64,000 nt of DNA from Gammaproteobacteria bacterium. Lineage in GTDB: Bacteria > Pseudomonadota > Gammaproteobacteria > HyVt-429. Shown piece after piece: positions 31,855-40,771 of the stretch. Numbering within the stretch: the stretch's first letter is position 1; each line of letters opens with the position of its first letter. The notes beneath the pieces are model-generated. The model had not been told where the DNA came from. It searched no databases and saw nothing but the letters and a program-made list of their open reading frames with translations. The stretch spans positions 62,001 through 126,000 of the forward strand of contig JAADGI010000017.1 of assembly GCA_013152415.1 (NCBI GenBank), in the 5' to 3' direction. The translations under genes were made by a program, and so were the position numbers.

Positions 31855-34703
31855 TGAATCCTATGAAGCTCACGGTAATGCGTCGATTCTTTCCCTTTAT
31901 GCAGTGGCTACCCTCTCTTGGACGTGCCAACTTACGCCCGGACATGGAGGCAGGACTCGTCGGGGCAATTTTAATCCTGCCCCAGGCCATTGCCCTGGCC
32001 ACTCTCGCCGGCATGCCCCCGGAATATGGCATCTACACCAGCATCTTCCCGGTCATCGTTGCCATGTTTTGGGGATCATCATGGCATACCCTGTCTGGAC
32101 CCAATACAGCAGTCTGTGTATTGATTGCCTCATCGGTGGCCCCCTTCGCTGCTATCGGCAGCGAGCAATATATTGGTTTTGTGCTGGCACTGACGTTCAT
32201 GGCAGGCCTTGTGCAGCTGGCGGTGGGAAGCTTGCGACTGGGGGCCATACTCGATTTCGTATCTCACACCGTGATTTCCGCCATCGTCCTGGCGGTAGGC
32301 CTGATCATTATTGTATTTGCTGCCAATGCCCTGCTGGGGGTACTGAGCAACCTGGATGAACCCTTTTACATCAGGCTCTACCAGATCATCTATGATATAC
32401 CCCGGGCCAATGGCTATGCCCTGTTGGTGGGTGGGCTCACCATTATCGCCGGCCTGATATCGCGATATTACTGGCGACGTTACGCCCTGGTCATTGCTGT
32501 GGCTGTGGGTATGCTGGTGGCAGGGACCATCAATCTGCTGGTGGGGTCGGCCACCAGTGAATTGGAACTACTCGGTACCCTCAGCATCTCTGCACTGCCC
32601 TTTTCTGCACCCCACTTCGACTTAAATTCCATGGCGGTACTCAAGGCGCTGGTAACCAGCGCCCTGTCCATCGCCTTTCTGGGCCTGATGCAGACCATTG
32701 TGATCTCGCGTTCTATTGCCGCCAAATCGGGGCAACTTATCGAGACCAACCAAGAGATTATTGGCCAGGGCCTGTCCAACCTGGTGGCACCGTTTATCTC
32801 CAGCTTCGCAGGTTCTGGTTCCTTCAATCGCAGCGCAGCACACTACGATGCTGGCGCCAAGACGCCCATGGCCGCAGTTTATGCCTCATTCATTTTGTTA
32901 TTGGTGGTACTCGTCGCCGCCAAACTAATCGCTTATATTCCCTTGGCCGCTGTAGCCGGTGCCCTGATTCTAGTCGGTATCGGCCTTATTGATACAAAAG
33001 AAATCAAACAGGTACTGCGCTCACGCCAAGAGGCAGTCATTTTCTTTATGACCTTTATCAGCGCCCTGGTCCTGGGACTCAACGCGGGGGTCTTTGTTGG
33101 CGTGCTGTCATCACTGGTGATCTATCTTTGGTACGCCTCTACACCCAATATTGTACTCGAAGAACAGACCGCCCGGGATGGTCGACGAGTGAACATCGTT
33201 ACCATTGATGGTGGACTGTTTTTTGGATCGGTGCGTCATGTTGAACGTGTACTCGCCAACCTGGGCGAAAGAGATGGATACAACGGTAGCCTGATCATCC
33301 GAACAGACCATATGACCTATCTGGATGTACCGGGTGCCACCTTGATTGCCTCTGAGGCCAAACGCCGACGCGAGCACCAGGGACATCTCTATATTTTTGT
33401 TACTCGTGAAAAGATATTAAGTGCTCTGAGCCAATCCACATTTTTTAGTGAATTTGGTGAGGACCATATTATTCAACGCAACCAAGACCACCCCATGAAA
33501 GACGTGCTATACCCTTCGCGGATGAAGAAACCCACCAATGAAATACAAGCTACTGATTTGAAGAAAAAATCCAGCACCACATCACAAGCTCATTCTAAAG
33601 ACTTAAATGAAACCACGGCATTAATCTCAAGTCTGCAAAATACGAAACTCTTTTCCTTGCTCAGTACGCAACAGATCGAAGCCTTACTCAAAGAATCACC
33701 GACACAACAAGGCAACAAGGGGGCAATCATTACTGACCCCGAGGTCCCTATATCCGAACACTTTGTGCTATTAAAAGGTCGCGTTGATGTCGAACGCCTG
33801 TGGTCACTCCCCAAAGGTGGCGCTAAACGTTCTACCAGTGTCATGGACCCCGACCAAGAGGCTTCGGGTATCGCCGTTCTACAAGCATCGGGGCATGGTG
33901 TGCGTATCACCGCTAACAGCGCAATCACCTACCTTTTGATCGACTGTGAGAAATTTGACGAGCTTTTGGGCTGGAACCAACAGCTCGCCGATATGACGGA
34001 AACTGATCCGGAAACATCACGCCGCATGTCACTTATCAAACATACCGCTCTATTTCGCCAACTTCCGCTAGAAAATCTCAAGCAGGCACTACAGAGTATG
34101 ACCCCCCGAGACGTAAAGGGAGGAGAAACCATTATCCGCCAGGGTGAGACCGGTGACAGCTACTTTCTGATTGAGAGTGGAGAAGCCGGGGTGTGGAAAA
34201 AAGATACCTTTAGCGATGAAACAGTCTATGCCAACACCATCGCACCTGCGGCACGGCTAGGCCCGGGAGATGGTTTTGGTGAAGAGGCTTTGTTACAAAA
34301 TGGATTTCGAAGCGCCACTGTGATGATGGCCACACCGGGCCGGTTGCTGGTGATGGACAGACAACACTTTGACGCCTACATCCGACCTTCCTCTATCATA
34401 GAAATCGTCCCCAGTGAGGCCATCAGATTTATCGAGGGTAACAAGGTGCAATGGCTCGACTGCCGATACGATCTGGAATATTCCGAGGCCCACATCCCCA
34501 ATGCCCTGCATATGCCATTAGATCAATTAAGAGAACAACTTGTGGACCTTGATCGGACCAAACCCTGCATCGTTTATAGCCGCAATGAGCGCCGCAGCCG
34601 TGCCGCTGCATTCTTACTCACCGAACATAACTTTAAGGTCAAGGTATTAAAGGGCGGGATCATGCTTTGGCCTTACGACCTCGAAAATGAGAAAATCGAA
34701 TAA
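31854..34703 (+). CDS. SulP transporter fused to STAS, two cNMP-like domains and a rhodanese domain
   Basis: The 949-residue protein begins with a SulP anion transporter (about residues 15-410; GAILILPQAIALATLAGMPP, SGPNTAVCVLIAS, AGSGSFNRSAAH), followed by a STAS domain (about 425-540). A Lys/Thr/Ser-rich linker leads to a degenerate cNMP fold (about 580-690, SGIAVLQ in place of the cassette), a canonical cNMP domain (about 700-825; GFGEEALLQNGFRSATV) and a rhodanese domain (about 838-945). The rhodanese loop reads VYSRNERRS, with Ser909 where the persulfide Cys belongs. Substrate is probably sulfate. It is translationally coupled to the tsdA-like gene, and its last 350 residues resemble the next gene. 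Confidence 0.92.
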   Translation: MNPMKLTVMRRFFPFMQWLPSLGRANLRPDMEAGLVGAILILPQAIALATLAGMPPEYGIYTSIFPVIVAMFWGSSWHTLSGPNTAVCVLIASSVAPFAAIGSEQYIGFVLALTFMAGLVQLAVGSLRLGAILDFVSHTVISAIVLAVGLIIIVFAANALLGVLSNLDEPFYIRLYQIIYDIPRANGYALLVGGLTIIAGLISRYYWRRYALVIAVAVGMLVAGTINLLVGSATSELELLGTLSISALPFSAPHFDLNSMAVLKALVTSALSIAFLGLMQTIVISRSIAAKSGQLIETNQEIIGQGLSNLVAPFISSFAGSGSFNRSAAHYDAGAKTPMAAVYASFILLLVVLVAAKLIAYIPLAAVAGALILVGIGLIDTKEIKQVLRSRQEAVIFFMTFISALVLGLNAGVFVGVLSSLVIYLWYASTPNIVLEEQTARDGRRVNIVTIDGGLFFGSVRHVERVLANLGERDGYNGSLIIRTDHMTYLDVPGATLIASEAKRRREHQGHLYIFVTREKILSALSQSTFFSEFGEDHIIQRNQDHPMKDVLYPSRMKKPTNEIQATDLKKKSSTTSQAHSKDLNETTALISSLQNTKLFSLLSTQQIEALLKESPTQQGNKGAIITDPEVPISEHFVLLKGRVDVERLWSLPKGGAKRSTSVMDPDQEASGIAVLQASGHGVRITANSAITYLLIDCEKFDELLGWNQQLADMTETDPETSRRMSLIKHTALFRQLPLENLKQALQSMTPRDVKGGETIIRQGETGDSYFLIESGEAGVWKKDTFSDETVYANTIAPAARLGPGDGFGEEALLQNGFRSATVMMATPGRLLVMDRQHFDAYIRPSSIIEIVPSEAIRFIEGNKVQWLDCRYDLEYSEAHIPNALHMPLDQLREQLVDLDRTKPCIVYSRNERRSRAAAFLLTEHNFKVKVLKGGIMLWPYDLENEKIE

Positions 34704-34729
34704 ATCGAGATCGTCAATTACATACTAAG

Positions 34730-34790
34730 GAAAACGAAAGTTAGCCGACATCCGCTGATAAAGGATGTCGGCTAACCAATGAACTCATTA
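34730..34790. repeat. Dispersed intergenic hairpin repeat, full copy B
   Basis: A 14-bp perfect stem (GTTAGCCGACATCC at 34740-34753 and its complement at 34763-34776) with a 9-base loop lies 36 bases after the SulP stop. Its left flank matches 15190-15210 exactly, and its loop, right arm and right flank (ATGAACTCAT) match 45774-45810. Confidence 0.8.
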
Positions 34791-34849
34791 GCAACACCAT
34801 TGGCCATAATATGAAATAGCCTGGTATTAACAAGAGGGAGACGACCCAA

Positions 34850-35944
34850 ATGAAAAAATTATTCAACCGACTCAAAGCGGAGAAGTTGTTTTCCATGCTG
34901 ACTGAGAAACAGCTCAATACAGTGCTGGAACATAGCAAAATCTACAATGCCGAAGCCAAGGATATAGTCTTCCCTCCTGACAAAGCAATCACCCACTACC
35001 TCGTTATCATTGATGGAGAACTTGCTTGTGAACGCCAATATACCAACGCCGATGGCCAGCAAGAGATCCGCCGCAGGGTGCTGAAAGGCTGTGAGGCAGA
35101 AGGTGAGATCGCTGTACTCACCGCTGCGGGTCGCGGTTGTGCCGCAAGTGCCTTAACCCCTCTTCGTTACATGCTGATTGAAGGTGATCTAATCGATGTA
35201 TTTCTTGGCTGGAACCAGCAGGTGTCCCGTGCCATTGTCAATGACCCCAAACTCGCTCACCGCGCTGGACTCGTTAAACAAGTTAATGTCTTTCATCAAT
35301 TGCCTCTGGAGAACATTCAAGCAGCCTTCAAACGCATGTCAACAATCAAAGTGGATGCTGGAAATACTGTAGTAAAAGAGGGAGACAGCGGAGACTGCTA
35401 CTATGTGATCGAAACCGGCACTGCGGAGGTATGGAGAACCGACCCCTTCACCGACGAAACCAGTCTGGTTGCAGAATTCGGCCCCGGAGATGCCTTTGGG
35501 GAAGAGGCCTTGCTGCAAAACGCGATGCGTAACGCCACCGTCAAAATGACATCGCCAGGAAGTCTGCTGGTACTCCAAAAATCTGACTTTGATGAATTGG
35601 TACAGCCCAATTTTCTTGAAGAAATCGAGGCCGATGTGGCCCGGAATATGGTCGATCAGGGTAAGGCAAAGTGGCTGGATTGCCGCTACGAAATGGAATA
35701 TGAAGAATCTCGTATACCCAATGCCCCCCTTATCCCCCTGGACCGAATTCGAGAAAATACCCACAAACTGGATCCCGATTCCACCTACATCGTCTATTGC
35801 CGTAGCGGCCGACGAAGCAAGGCCGGGGCATTCTTGTTGCGCGAGCGAAATATCAAGGCCCTATCCATGATTGGCGGTATCAGCAATTGGCCTTTTGAAA
35901 TCGATGCCGAAGCCATAGACACCCCCAGCACCGAGACTCAGTAA
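34850..35944 (+). CDS. cNMP-cNMP-rhodanese protein
   Basis: The 364-residue soluble protein has the same layout as the C-terminus of the preceding SulP fusion. A degenerate cNMP fold (residues 1-125; EGEIAVLTAAGRG keeps Gly-Glu but not the Arg spacing) is followed by a canonical cNMP domain (about 135-255; DAFGEEALLQNAMRNATV) and a rhodanese domain (about 268-355) with an intact loop VYCRSGRRS and Cys317. It should bind a cyclic nucleotide and carry sulfane sulfur. It lies between sulfur genes, before soxYZ, and the cyclase at 18-20 kb could supply its ligand. The start has GGGAG upstream. It was probably the source, or the product, of a duplication linked to the SulP fusion. Confidence 0.9.
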   Translation: MKKLFNRLKAEKLFSMLTEKQLNTVLEHSKIYNAEAKDIVFPPDKAITHYLVIIDGELACERQYTNADGQQEIRRRVLKGCEAEGEIAVLTAAGRGCAASALTPLRYMLIEGDLIDVFLGWNQQVSRAIVNDPKLAHRAGLVKQVNVFHQLPLENIQAAFKRMSTIKVDAGNTVVKEGDSGDCYYVIETGTAEVWRTDPFTDETSLVAEFGPGDAFGEEALLQNAMRNATVKMTSPGSLLVLQKSDFDELVQPNFLEEIEADVARNMVDQGKAKWLDCRYEMEYEESRIPNAPLIPLDRIRENTHKLDPDSTYIVYCRSGRRSKAGAFLLRERNIKALSMIGGISNWPFEIDAEAIDTPSTETQ

Positions 35945-36086
35945 CTGGGAGCCTTAATAGAAACCAGAACCCATCAGACCCTGGAGACCCAAACCCCCAA
36001 AGTCTAGCAATAATTCACATATTTTCCTTATGCCTATTACTGATGGAATAAAATTACCCTCTGGTGGCGTCTATCTAAGTGAATTT

Positions 36087-36105
36087 TAGGGGAACCCCTA
36101 TTTTT
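36087..36105 (+). terminator. Weak intrinsic terminator upstream of soxYZ
   Basis: TAGGGG, AA, CCCCTA followed by TTTTT. Realistically a 5-bp stem with a 4-base loop. It lies 142 bases past the cNMP-rhodanese stop and 86 bases before soxY. Confidence 0.5.
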
Positions 36106-36191
36106 GGCCCAATCGTAGGTAGTAAGTGACTTTCACGAGCCCATCACCGCGGAATAGCCAATACCATCAGCAATCTCAAGGAGATGAATCA

Positions 36192-36662
36192 GTGAGCGAA
36201 ATAAAACGCAGAACCTTCCTCAAGGGCAGCATGGCCGGAGGGCTGCTCGCCGTAGCGGCCGGAGCCGGTCTACTGCGCCCTACTCAAGTTATGGCCGCCC
36301 AATGGCCCGACAGCGCCTTCAATGCCCGTAGTGTGGACGTAGCAATCAATAGCTTATACGGCAGTTCGAATATCATAGACAGTAAGGCCATTAAAATTCG
36401 TGCTCCGCTACAAGCTGAAAATGGCGCCAAGGTGCCTATTCAGGTCCTCACCGATATGCCCGTAGATTCAATCTCTGTCTTTATCAAGGAAAATGTCATG
36501 CCCTTGGCCGGTCGTGCCAACTTGAAAAATGCCAGTGGCTTTTTTAGCACCCGCATCAAGATGGCCAAGAGTTCTGACGTCATAGCCGTTGTCAAGTCGA
36601 ACGGCAAACTCCATTCGGCCAAACTCGCCATTAAAGTAACCGTGGGCGGCTGCGGCGGCTAA
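36192..36662 (+). CDS. soxY: Thiosulfate carrier protein SoxY (copy 1)
   Basis: The 156-residue periplasmic protein carries sulfur intermediates covalently on a Cys in its C-terminal swinging arm, here GGCGG at the very end (C154). A Tat signal is present (KRRTFLKG, then a long Ala/Gly/Leu stretch), as expected because SoxYZ is exported folded. The Ig-like SoxY domain follows. A GTG start at 36192 has AAGGAG eight bases upstream; the frame opens earlier at 36126 without support, and an ATG at 36184 stops after three codons. SoxZ follows 35 bases later. This pair is about 60% like the second pair at 51.5 kb by eye, so it is a paralogue, not a recent copy. Confidence 0.95.
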   Translation: MSEIKRRTFLKGSMAGGLLAVAAGAGLLRPTQVMAAQWPDSAFNARSVDVAINSLYGSSNIIDSKAIKIRAPLQAENGAKVPIQVLTDMPVDSISVFIKENVMPLAGRANLKNASGFFSTRIKMAKSSDVIAVVKSNGKLHSAKLAIKVTVGGCGG

Positions 36663-36697
36663 CCCACTTCGAAGATACAGGACAGAGGAATACAATC

Positions 36698-37015
36698 ATG
36701 GCAAGAAAGACAAAAATACGTACCCGTATGCAAGGCGGTAAGGTCGAAGTGTTGATTCTGGTTACCCACCCTATGGAGACTGGCCTGCGCTCTGACAAAA
36801 AAACCAAACAAAAAATACCGGCCCATTTTATCCAGACGGTGGATGTCGCCCTGAATGGAAAATCCATGGCCAGCGCAGAATTAGGTATCGGTATTTCTAC
36901 CAACCCACTACTAGGATTCCGTCTCAATTCAGCAAAAAATGGAGACAAGCTGCAAGTTAAATGGAAGGATAACCAAGGCGAGACGGGTGTTATCGACAGT
37001 AAGGTCGATCTCTAA
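36698..37015 (+). CDS. soxZ: Thiosulfate carrier subunit SoxZ (copy 1)
   Basis: The 105-residue protein has the SoxZ Ig-like fold: VLILVTHPMETGLRSDKKTK, IPAHFIQTVDVALNGK and LQVKWKDNQGE. It pairs with SoxY and is exported with it, having no signal of its own. The gene lies directly after soxY and is followed by a strong hairpin, so soxYZ copy 1 forms a two-gene transcript away from soxXA and soxB. Confidence 0.95.
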   Translation: MARKTKIRTRMQGGKVEVLILVTHPMETGLRSDKKTKQKIPAHFIQTVDVALNGKSMASAELGIGISTNPLLGFRLNSAKNGDKLQVKWKDNQGETGVIDSKVDL

Positions 37016-37072
37016 ACTCTCATAGAATCCATATCAATCCAATACTGGGCTCATCGGCATTAATATACCTGC

Positions 37073-37104
37073 AACATAAAACCACCTATGGGTGGTTTTA
37101 TGTT
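37073..37104 (+). terminator. Intrinsic terminator of soxYZ copy 1
   Basis: A 14-bp perfect stem (AACATAAAACCACC and its complement) closed by TATG, with the T-rich side GGTGGTTTTATGTT. It lies between soxZ and bcp. Confidence 0.75.
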
Positions 37105-37162
37105 CACCCAGATCTGTGGAAGACAGCAAAACCTATTTATCAAACTTTCTTTAGGAGCACTC

Positions 37163-37630
37163 ATGGCCCAAGCCAAGATAGGGAAACCGGTCCCGGCCAT
37201 TTCACTTGAGGCCACCGGTGACCAAAAAATAGAACTGGCCCAGCTAAAGGGTAACAACATTGTTTTGTATTTCTATCCAAAAGATAATACATCGGGATGT
37301 ACCACTGAAGGAACAGACTTTCGTGATAATCACTCTGAATTTAAACGCCTCAAAACTATCATTCTAGGCGTTTCCCGTGACAGCGTCCGTTCCCATGAGA
37401 ACTTCAAGAAAAAATACAATTTCCCCTTTGATCTGTTGTCTGATCCTGAAGAAGAACTATGCAAGGCCTTTGCTGTCATCAAAGAAAAGAACATGTATGG
37501 TAAGAAATACATGGGGATAGAACGCAGCACCTTTATCATTGACAATAAGGGCGTGCTTCGTCAGGAATTCAGAAAGGTCAAGGTAAAAGGACACATCGAA
37601 GAGCTATTAGAGGCAATAAAGGGACTTTAA
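37163..37630 (+). CDS. bcp: Thioredoxin-dependent peroxiredoxin (Bcp/PrxQ)
   Basis: The 155-residue cytoplasmic enzyme reduces peroxides using a Cys in YPKDNTSGCTTEGTDFRD. The resolving Cys of the CxxxxC type is absent here (CTTEG follows), so it would be a one-cysteine or atypical member. FDLLSDPEEELCKAF and GIERSTFIIDNKG are further PrxQ features. The ATG at 37163 has TTAGGAG five bases upstream, so the longer frame from 37088, which overlaps the terminator, is rejected. Confidence 0.93.
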   Translation: MAQAKIGKPVPAISLEATGDQKIELAQLKGNNIVLYFYPKDNTSGCTTEGTDFRDNHSEFKRLKTIILGVSRDSVRSHENFKKKYNFPFDLLSDPEEELCKAFAVIKEKNMYGKKYMGIERSTFIIDNKGVLRQEFRKVKVKGHIEELLEAIKGL

Positions 37631-37837
37631 ACCCACCCGTAAAATACACGGGATGAAATCACAACTTGAGTAACACTCCAAGCCCCTGGTGCGATGACAC
37701 TCTCGCAAAGGCGCAAAGAAAAACAGCTACAGTAGAAAATAATTCTTTAGCATGCTTATGGCCTAGCAAGGCCGATCACTCCTCCAGAACACCCACAAAT
37801 TCTACAGGGAACGACTGCGTACAAGGGGTGGGGGTAC

Positions 37838-38251
37838 TTATTTGTCTCCAGTCAAGCGCTCGTGGTGGGATTGAAACAAGGCCTCTAAATCATCAATCAC
37901 CTCTTTTGCAGATCGTCCTTCCATGACATGCTGGGTCACCAGGGTAGTTGATTCATTCATGAGATCGGTAGCGTCTATCATCGGATAGGTAACAGTAAGA
38001 CGCTGAATGGCCTTGACCACAGTTTCTTCCCCTGGCCGAGAGATCGGTAACGGCTCCTTCGCCACAGTGTCTTTGCGCTCTCCATTTTCCCGGCTATACA
38101 AAAACTCGGCAAAATCTAATAAGCCGGCCCGTTTGCTATTCGACAAACCCCGGAATATTGTGGCCAAACGCTGCTCAGGATTCTCGCCCATACTCTTCTC
38201 ATTACCGGACAACACCAGACTGTCTATTCCGCTGATTCGTTCACCCATCAT
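37838..38251 (-). CDS. Small protein of unknown function coupled to the LysR regulator
   Basis: The 137-residue product is soluble and mostly helical: QRLATIFRGLSNSKRAGLLDFAEFLYSR early, then ISRPGEETVVKAIQRLTVTYPMID and VTQHVMEGRSAKEVIDDLEAL. I do not recognise the family; the LLDFAEFL phrase recalls small regulatory or antitoxin-like proteins, but that is weak. Its start (ATG at 38251, or 38248) overlaps the end of the LysR gene by 11 bases, implying translational coupling and a shared role. A later ATG at 38191 is also possible. The preceding interval 37631-37837 shows no gene. Confidence 0.65.
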   Translation of the reverse strand: MMGERISGIDSLVLSGNEKSMGENPEQRLATIFRGLSNSKRAGLLDFAEFLYSRENGERKDTVAKEPLPISRPGEETVVKAIQRLTVTYPMIDATDLMNESTTLVTQHVMEGRSAKEVIDDLEALFQSHHERLTGDK

Positions 38252-39155
38252 CACCGGTCTTTTGTTTTTCACAATGATCGTGAGCAAAACCCATGAATTC
38301 TTCCATGGCCCGCAGGCGAAACTTCTGACGCTGATAGACCAGGGTAAAGGGTCTAACCAACGGAGGATCAAGCTTGACCGTCGCCAATGTTTTTAGGCCG
38401 ATTTCCTTAGTCAAGGTGGCTTCTGAAATAATGGAAAGACCAAGACCCGCCTCCACCGCACTCTTAACCGACTCTGGGCTACCAAATTCCATAGCTATGT
38501 TCATCTGGCTCAAGCTAGTGCCATTTTCTTCAAAATAACTTGAGATAACATCACGTGTGCCTGAACCCTCTTCCCGGCATAGAAAGGGATAACCAACCAA
38601 GTCTGCCGCACTAATTGAAGTCCGCCCCGCCAGCTTGTGGTCATTAGGGCAAATCAACACCAAATTATCGTGCCAACAAACTTCCACAACCAAATTCTTA
38701 TTGCTCACCGGTGATTCGACAATCCCTATATCAACCTCATTATTTTCCACCATGTGGACAATGCCTATAGAGTTGGACACTCTGACACGGATTTTAACCT
38801 CGGGAAATTGTTTTTGGAATTCTCCGAGTAAAGCAGGTATCACATATTCTGCGATTGTAGTGCTGGCCCCAATCAACAGCAGACCCATAACATCCCCGGT
38901 CAAACGCCGCACCTCATTATCCATTTCGTTGTACAGGGCGATGATACGATCAGCGTATTGGTAAACCTGCTCACCGGCATCGGTCAGGCTGATTTTGTTG
39001 TGGGTACGATCAAATAACCGGGTGTTGAAATATTCCTCCAATTGCCGGATTTGAAAAGTGACCGCCGGTTGGGTCATGTGCAAAGAATCTGCTGCCTTGG
39101 TAAAACTCAGCAAACGAGCGACGGTAAAGAAGACTTGCAGGCGGCGATCAGCCAT
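38241..39155 (-). CDS. LysR family transcriptional regulator
   Basis: The 304-residue protein has an N-terminal winged helix (LQVFFTVARLLSFTKAADSLH, TQPAVTFQIRQLEEYFNTRLF) and a periplasmic-binding-like effector domain (LLIGASTTIAEYVIPALLGEF, FLCREEGSGTR, VEAGLGLSIISE). The sequence type is close to CysL/CbbR-like regulators. In this sulfur-oxidising context a role in sulfur or carbon-fixation genes is possible but cannot be shown; no cbb genes are in the window. ATG at 39155 follows GAGGTG. The downstream small gene overlaps its stop. The upstream gap to 39422 holds its promoter and no other gene. Confidence 0.92.
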   Translation of the reverse strand: MADRRLQVFFTVARLLSFTKAADSLHMTQPAVTFQIRQLEEYFNTRLFDRTHNKISLTDAGEQVYQYADRIIALYNEMDNEVRRLTGDVMGLLLIGASTTIAEYVIPALLGEFQKQFPEVKIRVRVSNSIGIVHMVENNEVDIGIVESPVSNKNLVVEVCWHDNLVLICPNDHKLAGRTSISAADLVGYPFLCREEGSGTRDVISSYFEENGTSLSQMNIAMEFGSPESVKSAVEAGLGLSIISEATLTKEIGLKTLATVKLDPPLVRPFTLVYQRQKFRLRAMEEFMGFAHDHCEKQKTGDDG

Positions 39156-39422
39156 GGAATGTCACCTCGGCAAAAGAGGACGAGTCTTACTTATCGGGAC
39201 GCCGAAAACAAGCAAAAAAATAGCCTTTCAGAAAAACCTGGGGGCCATTCAAGCTAAATGGGCTCCCACCAAGACACCCAGGCCACAAAAAATGATGGGG
39301 CTTACTGCAAGCAAACAACACCTCCTCCCTCATTATATACATTCTTTGCCTCTACCCCACAAAGAGAAAGAGGGCACCGAGGCTCATACCTTTATGCAAA
39401 ATGCTATTATAACGCTACACAT

Positions 39423-40559
39423 TCAAAAGCCATCCAACTTCAAACGCAGGTCCGTTGGGCTACTGGCATGGTCCAGAGCGACCTCTTCGCTAATTTCACC
39501 CTGACGACACAACATAAATAGGCTCTCATCAAAGGACAACATCCCCTCTCCCAAGCTGCCTTTTTTGATCATATCGTTGATTTCCTTACCTTTGAGAGGA
39601 TCCAGAATGAGTTCACGAATCAACGCAGATACGGTCATCACCTCTGTAGCCACAACTCGCCCTTCTCCATCATGACGGGGCAACAAACGCTGCGCCACAA
39701 CTGCATATAGATTTTGCGCGATCTTGGACCGTATGGTGGGCTGTGCCGTCGCCGGAAACACTGAGATCATACGGGTAATGGTCTCTGCCGCTGCCGGTGC
39801 ATGCAGTGTAGTAAAAACCAGGTGCCCCGTTTCAGCTGCAGTGAGCGCAATCTCCATGGTCTCATAGTCACGCATCTCACCCAACAATATGACGTCCGGG
39901 TCCTCACGCAAAGTGGCGCGCATGGCACCGGCAAAATTATTGGCATCCACTCCAATTTCCCGTTGCGAAATAATAGAACGCCGCTCCGTAAATAAAAACT
40001 CAATAGGGTCTTCAATGGTTAATATGTGCTTGGCATATTTGTCATTAATCTCGTTGATCAGCGATGCCAGAGAAGTGGACTTACCCGAGCCCGTGGCACC
40101 GGTAAAAATAACCAGCCCCCGCTCCAGGTCGACAAGGCGGTTTACAATATCGGGCAACCTCAGTTCATCGGGTTTCGGGACATTGGTGTTGATAACCCGC
40201 AGGGCCATGGCGACAGAACCACGTTGGTAGTACACATTCACCCGGACCCGGCCAATGCCCTTCAAACCAATAGACAGGTCCACTTGGTAGTCTTCCTGAA
40301 ACTGATCCCAGTGACTGGGTGCCATAATGGTCTGGGCCAGTTCCTCCATGAAGGTCAGGGTCAACATGGGATATTCATTGACTGGCCGCAACACCCCATC
40401 AACCCGGAGAATGGGGGGGGCCTTGGTGCGCAAATGGATATCCGACGCCTTTTCACGATTGGCGTGATCCAGAATCGCACTGAGAAATCGCAGCGGGTTA
40501 CCCAGCTGCGCCGGATTCTGTGCAGACACACCTGCTTGTGGGTTATTCGTCTCAGACAT
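39423..40559 (-). CDS. PilT/PilU family type IV pilus retraction ATPase
   Basis: The 378-residue cytoplasmic hexameric ATPase has an N-terminal PAS-like domain (SDIHLRTKAPPILRVDGVLRP) and the secretion ATPase core: Walker A FTGATGSGKSTSLA, Asp box TIEDPIEF, Walker B EDPDVILLGEMRD and His box ETGHLVFTTLHA. GEMRD and the AAETGHLVF stretch are PilT-like, while the C-terminal FDESLFMLCRQGEISEEVALDHA is PilU-like, so the paralogue is not decided. Start ATG at 40559; the earlier TTG at 40580 is less likely. No other pilus gene is adjacent; it diverges from the TolC gene. Confidence 0.9.
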   Translation of the reverse strand: MSETNNPQAGVSAQNPAQLGNPLRFLSAILDHANREKASDIHLRTKAPPILRVDGVLRPVNEYPMLTLTFMEELAQTIMAPSHWDQFQEDYQVDLSIGLKGIGRVRVNVYYQRGSVAMALRVINTNVPKPDELRLPDIVNRLVDLERGLVIFTGATGSGKSTSLASLINEINDKYAKHILTIEDPIEFLFTERRSIISQREIGVDANNFAGAMRATLREDPDVILLGEMRDYETMEIALTAAETGHLVFTTLHAPAAAETITRMISVFPATAQPTIRSKIAQNLYAVVAQRLLPRHDGEGRVVATEVMTVSALIRELILDPLKGKEINDMIKKGSLGEGMLSFDESLFMLCRQGEISEEVALDHASSPTDLRLKLDGF

Positions 40560-40771
40560 AACGGGGTATTCTGCTCCCAACGATCATCATTATTTACAAT
40601 GCAATACCACCCTATTACCCGGCGGCTTCTTTCCCTCAACCGGCAACGCTAGCATAGTAGATGAGCTCCTTGGGCACCAGCTTGGCCTCTGCTACAACAT
40701 GTGCCGCCCCTCCCGGATTAGCGCCGGGAATACAGTATAATCAGCAAGCTAGGTATTGCTCGGAGAGACTC

